Positions 6,424-6,960 of a DNA stretch of 6,960 bases are shown here, piece by piece. Positions within the stretch are counted from its first letter, which is position 1. Every line of letters starts with the position of its first letter. The stretch is from Phycisphaerales bacterium (GTDB taxonomy: Bacteria; Planctomycetota; Phycisphaerae; Phycisphaerales; UBA1924). The translations under genes and the position numbers were made by a program. The stretch is from assembly GCA_016764015.1 (NCBI GenBank), contig JAESSR010000284.1:1-6960 (forward strand), given 5' to 3'. The notes below the pieces were generated by a model. The model ran no database searches. It worked only from the letters and a program-made list of their open reading frames with translations, and had not been told where the DNA came from.

Positions 6424-6431
6424 CAACTGGA

Positions 6432-6435
6432 CTCC
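6432..6435 (-). promoter_or_regulatory. Ribosome binding site of the aminomutase gene
   Basis: GGAG on the minus strand lies 8 nt before ATG 6423. It decides the start in favour of the 472-residue form over the longer GTG form at 6513. Confidence 0.65.
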
Positions 6436-6472
6436 ATAAAATGACGACAAAGACCATTGCCGCTCTGAAACA

Positions 6473-6489
6473 ATGCGTACACTACGCAT
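6473..6489. promoter_or_regulatory. Perfect 17-bp palindrome, candidate operator
   Basis: ATGCGTA and TACGCAT are perfect 7-bp inverted arms around a 3-nt spacer (cac). The site lies 50 bp before the aminomutase ATG and 37 bp before the regulator ATG, in the only divergent intergenic region. Its symmetry and place fit a binding site for a dimeric regulator, most simply the adjacent RpiR-family protein, controlling both directions. No binding evidence exists. Confidence 0.55.
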
Positions 6490-6526
6490 GAAGGATTGTA
6501 ATACACTGAACACTCAAGTGCTACCC

Positions 6527-6960
6527 ATGTCAATAAAAGATTTCATCGCAGCCGCCAGCGAAAAGCTGACACCCACCGAGCGACGCATCGCCGAGCTGGT
6601 CCTCAATGACCCAACCCTGATCGCCTTCGGCACCGTATCGGACCTCGCACAACGAGCCGACACCAGCAGACCCTCTATCGTCAGATTCGCCACCAAGCTT
6701 GGCTTCGAAGGCTACACCGATCTCCAAACATGGATCCGCACCCAGTTATCACTCCAACTCTCGAGCCCAAGCCAACGAATCCGTCAGCAAGAATGCACAA
6801 CCGCCCCTGTGCGCTCGGCGATCAAAGAAGCGATCGACCAAGCGTTCGCTGCCCTCGACGAACAACGCCTCCTCGCCCTCGCCACCCCCATCGCCAACGC
6901 AAAGAATGTATGGATCATCTCCGGCGAGACCTCCATGGCCGGCGCGTATGTGCTCCATAG
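6527..6960 (+). CDS. RpiR-family transcriptional regulator (HTH plus SIS domain), 3' end cut off
   Basis: The frame is open from ATG 6527 to the window edge, giving 144 residues with no stop. The N-terminal part (about 1-77) is an RpiR-type helix-turn-helix domain: LTPTERRIAELVLNDP (14-29), then VSDLAQRADTSRPSIVRFATKLGFEGYTDL (37-66), whose second part is the recognition helix with the family's IVRF and LGFxGY pattern. A SIS (sugar isomerase) domain begins near residue 125 (NVWIISGETSMAGAYV) and is truncated. SIS domains in this family usually bind a phosphorylated sugar or similar small ligand. No clear Shine-Dalgarno site precedes ATG 6527; in-frame GTG 6518 and ATG 6488 are alternative starts, but 6527 gives the usual RpiR N-terminus. 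It is divergent from the aminomutase operon and probably controls it and itself, possibly through the palindrome at 6473-6489. The ligand is unknown. Confidence 0.9.
   Translation, partial: MSIKDFIAAASEKLTPTERRIAELVLNDPTLIAFGTVSDLAQRADTSRPSIVRFATKLGFEGYTDLQTWIRTQLSLQLSSPSQRIRQQECTTAPVRSAIKEAIDQAFAALDEQRLLALATPIANAKNVWIISGETSMAGAYVLH

Larger units (their letters stand above)
6424..6526. promoter_or_regulatory. Divergent promoter region between kamA-family gene and rpiR-family gene
   Basis: These 103 bp separate the divergent starts and are the only real intergenic region in the window, so promoters for both the operon and the regulator should lie here. I found no pair of good -35/-10 hexamers at proper spacing on either strand. 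TACAAT on the minus strand and TAATAC on the plus strand (6499-6504) are possible -10 elements without convincing -35 partners. The region carries the palindrome at 6473-6489 and the aminomutase ribosome binding site. Confidence 0.55.

Noticed and set aside
6424..6513. N-terminal extension of the aminomutase from GTG 6513 (502 residues)
   Set aside because: It would translate through the intergenic palindrome, has no good ribosome binding site, and its sequence does not look like the family. ATG 6423 has GGAG 8 nt upstream.

Overview
The window (6960 bp) is a dense bacterial metabolic locus: two convergent gene blocks, plus a regulator diverging from the right-hand block. There is almost no non-coding DNA apart from one 103-bp divergent intergenic region (6424-6526). 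The host is a bacterium, but its lineage cannot be fixed from sequence alone. The moderate-to-high GC and the very long Pro/Gln/Tyr-rich linker of the E2 protein would suit an environmental Gram-negative such as a planctomycete; this is a low-confidence guess. I see no insertion sequences, tRNA or rRNA genes, CRISPR arrays or phage genes.

Layout. Left block, plus strand: the 3' part of a 2-oxoacid dehydrogenase E2 acyltransferase gene (cut by the window edge), then after 22 bp a thiolase of the 3-oxoadipyl-CoA thiolase (PcaF) type. Right block, minus strand, in transcription order: a KamA-family radical SAM/PLP aminomutase (5005-6423), CoA-transferase subunit A (4295-5005), CoA-transferase subunit B (3627-4298) and a class III PLP aminotransferase (2289-3611). 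The first three genes overlap by 1 and 4 nt and the fourth follows after 15 nt, so this is clearly one operon. The blocks meet tail to tail with the two stop codons directly adjacent (2286-2288 and 2289-2291). At the right edge an RpiR-family regulator (6527 to the window end) diverges from the aminomutase, and a perfect 17-bp palindrome (6473-6489) lies between the two starts.

How the genes may work together (inference). The enzymes form a logical chain for oxidising an amino acid through its beta-isomer: alpha-amino acid to beta-amino acid (aminomutase), to beta-keto acid (aminotransferase), to beta-ketoacyl-CoA (CoA-transferase A/B), to acetyl-CoA plus a shortened acyl-CoA (thiolase). The Bacillus subtilis yod/kamA cluster contains the same aminomutase, CoA-transferase and aminotransferase classes and is linked to lysine through beta-lysine. 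Here, however, the CoA-transferase and thiolase look most like the 3-oxoadipate enzymes, and the aminomutase lacks the lysine-binding acidic residues and glycine-rich loop of classical lysine 2,3-aminomutase. An acidic substrate such as 2-aminoadipate, giving 3-oxoadipate and then succinyl-CoA plus acetyl-CoA, is therefore an attractive and possibly undescribed alternative. The real substrate is unknown.
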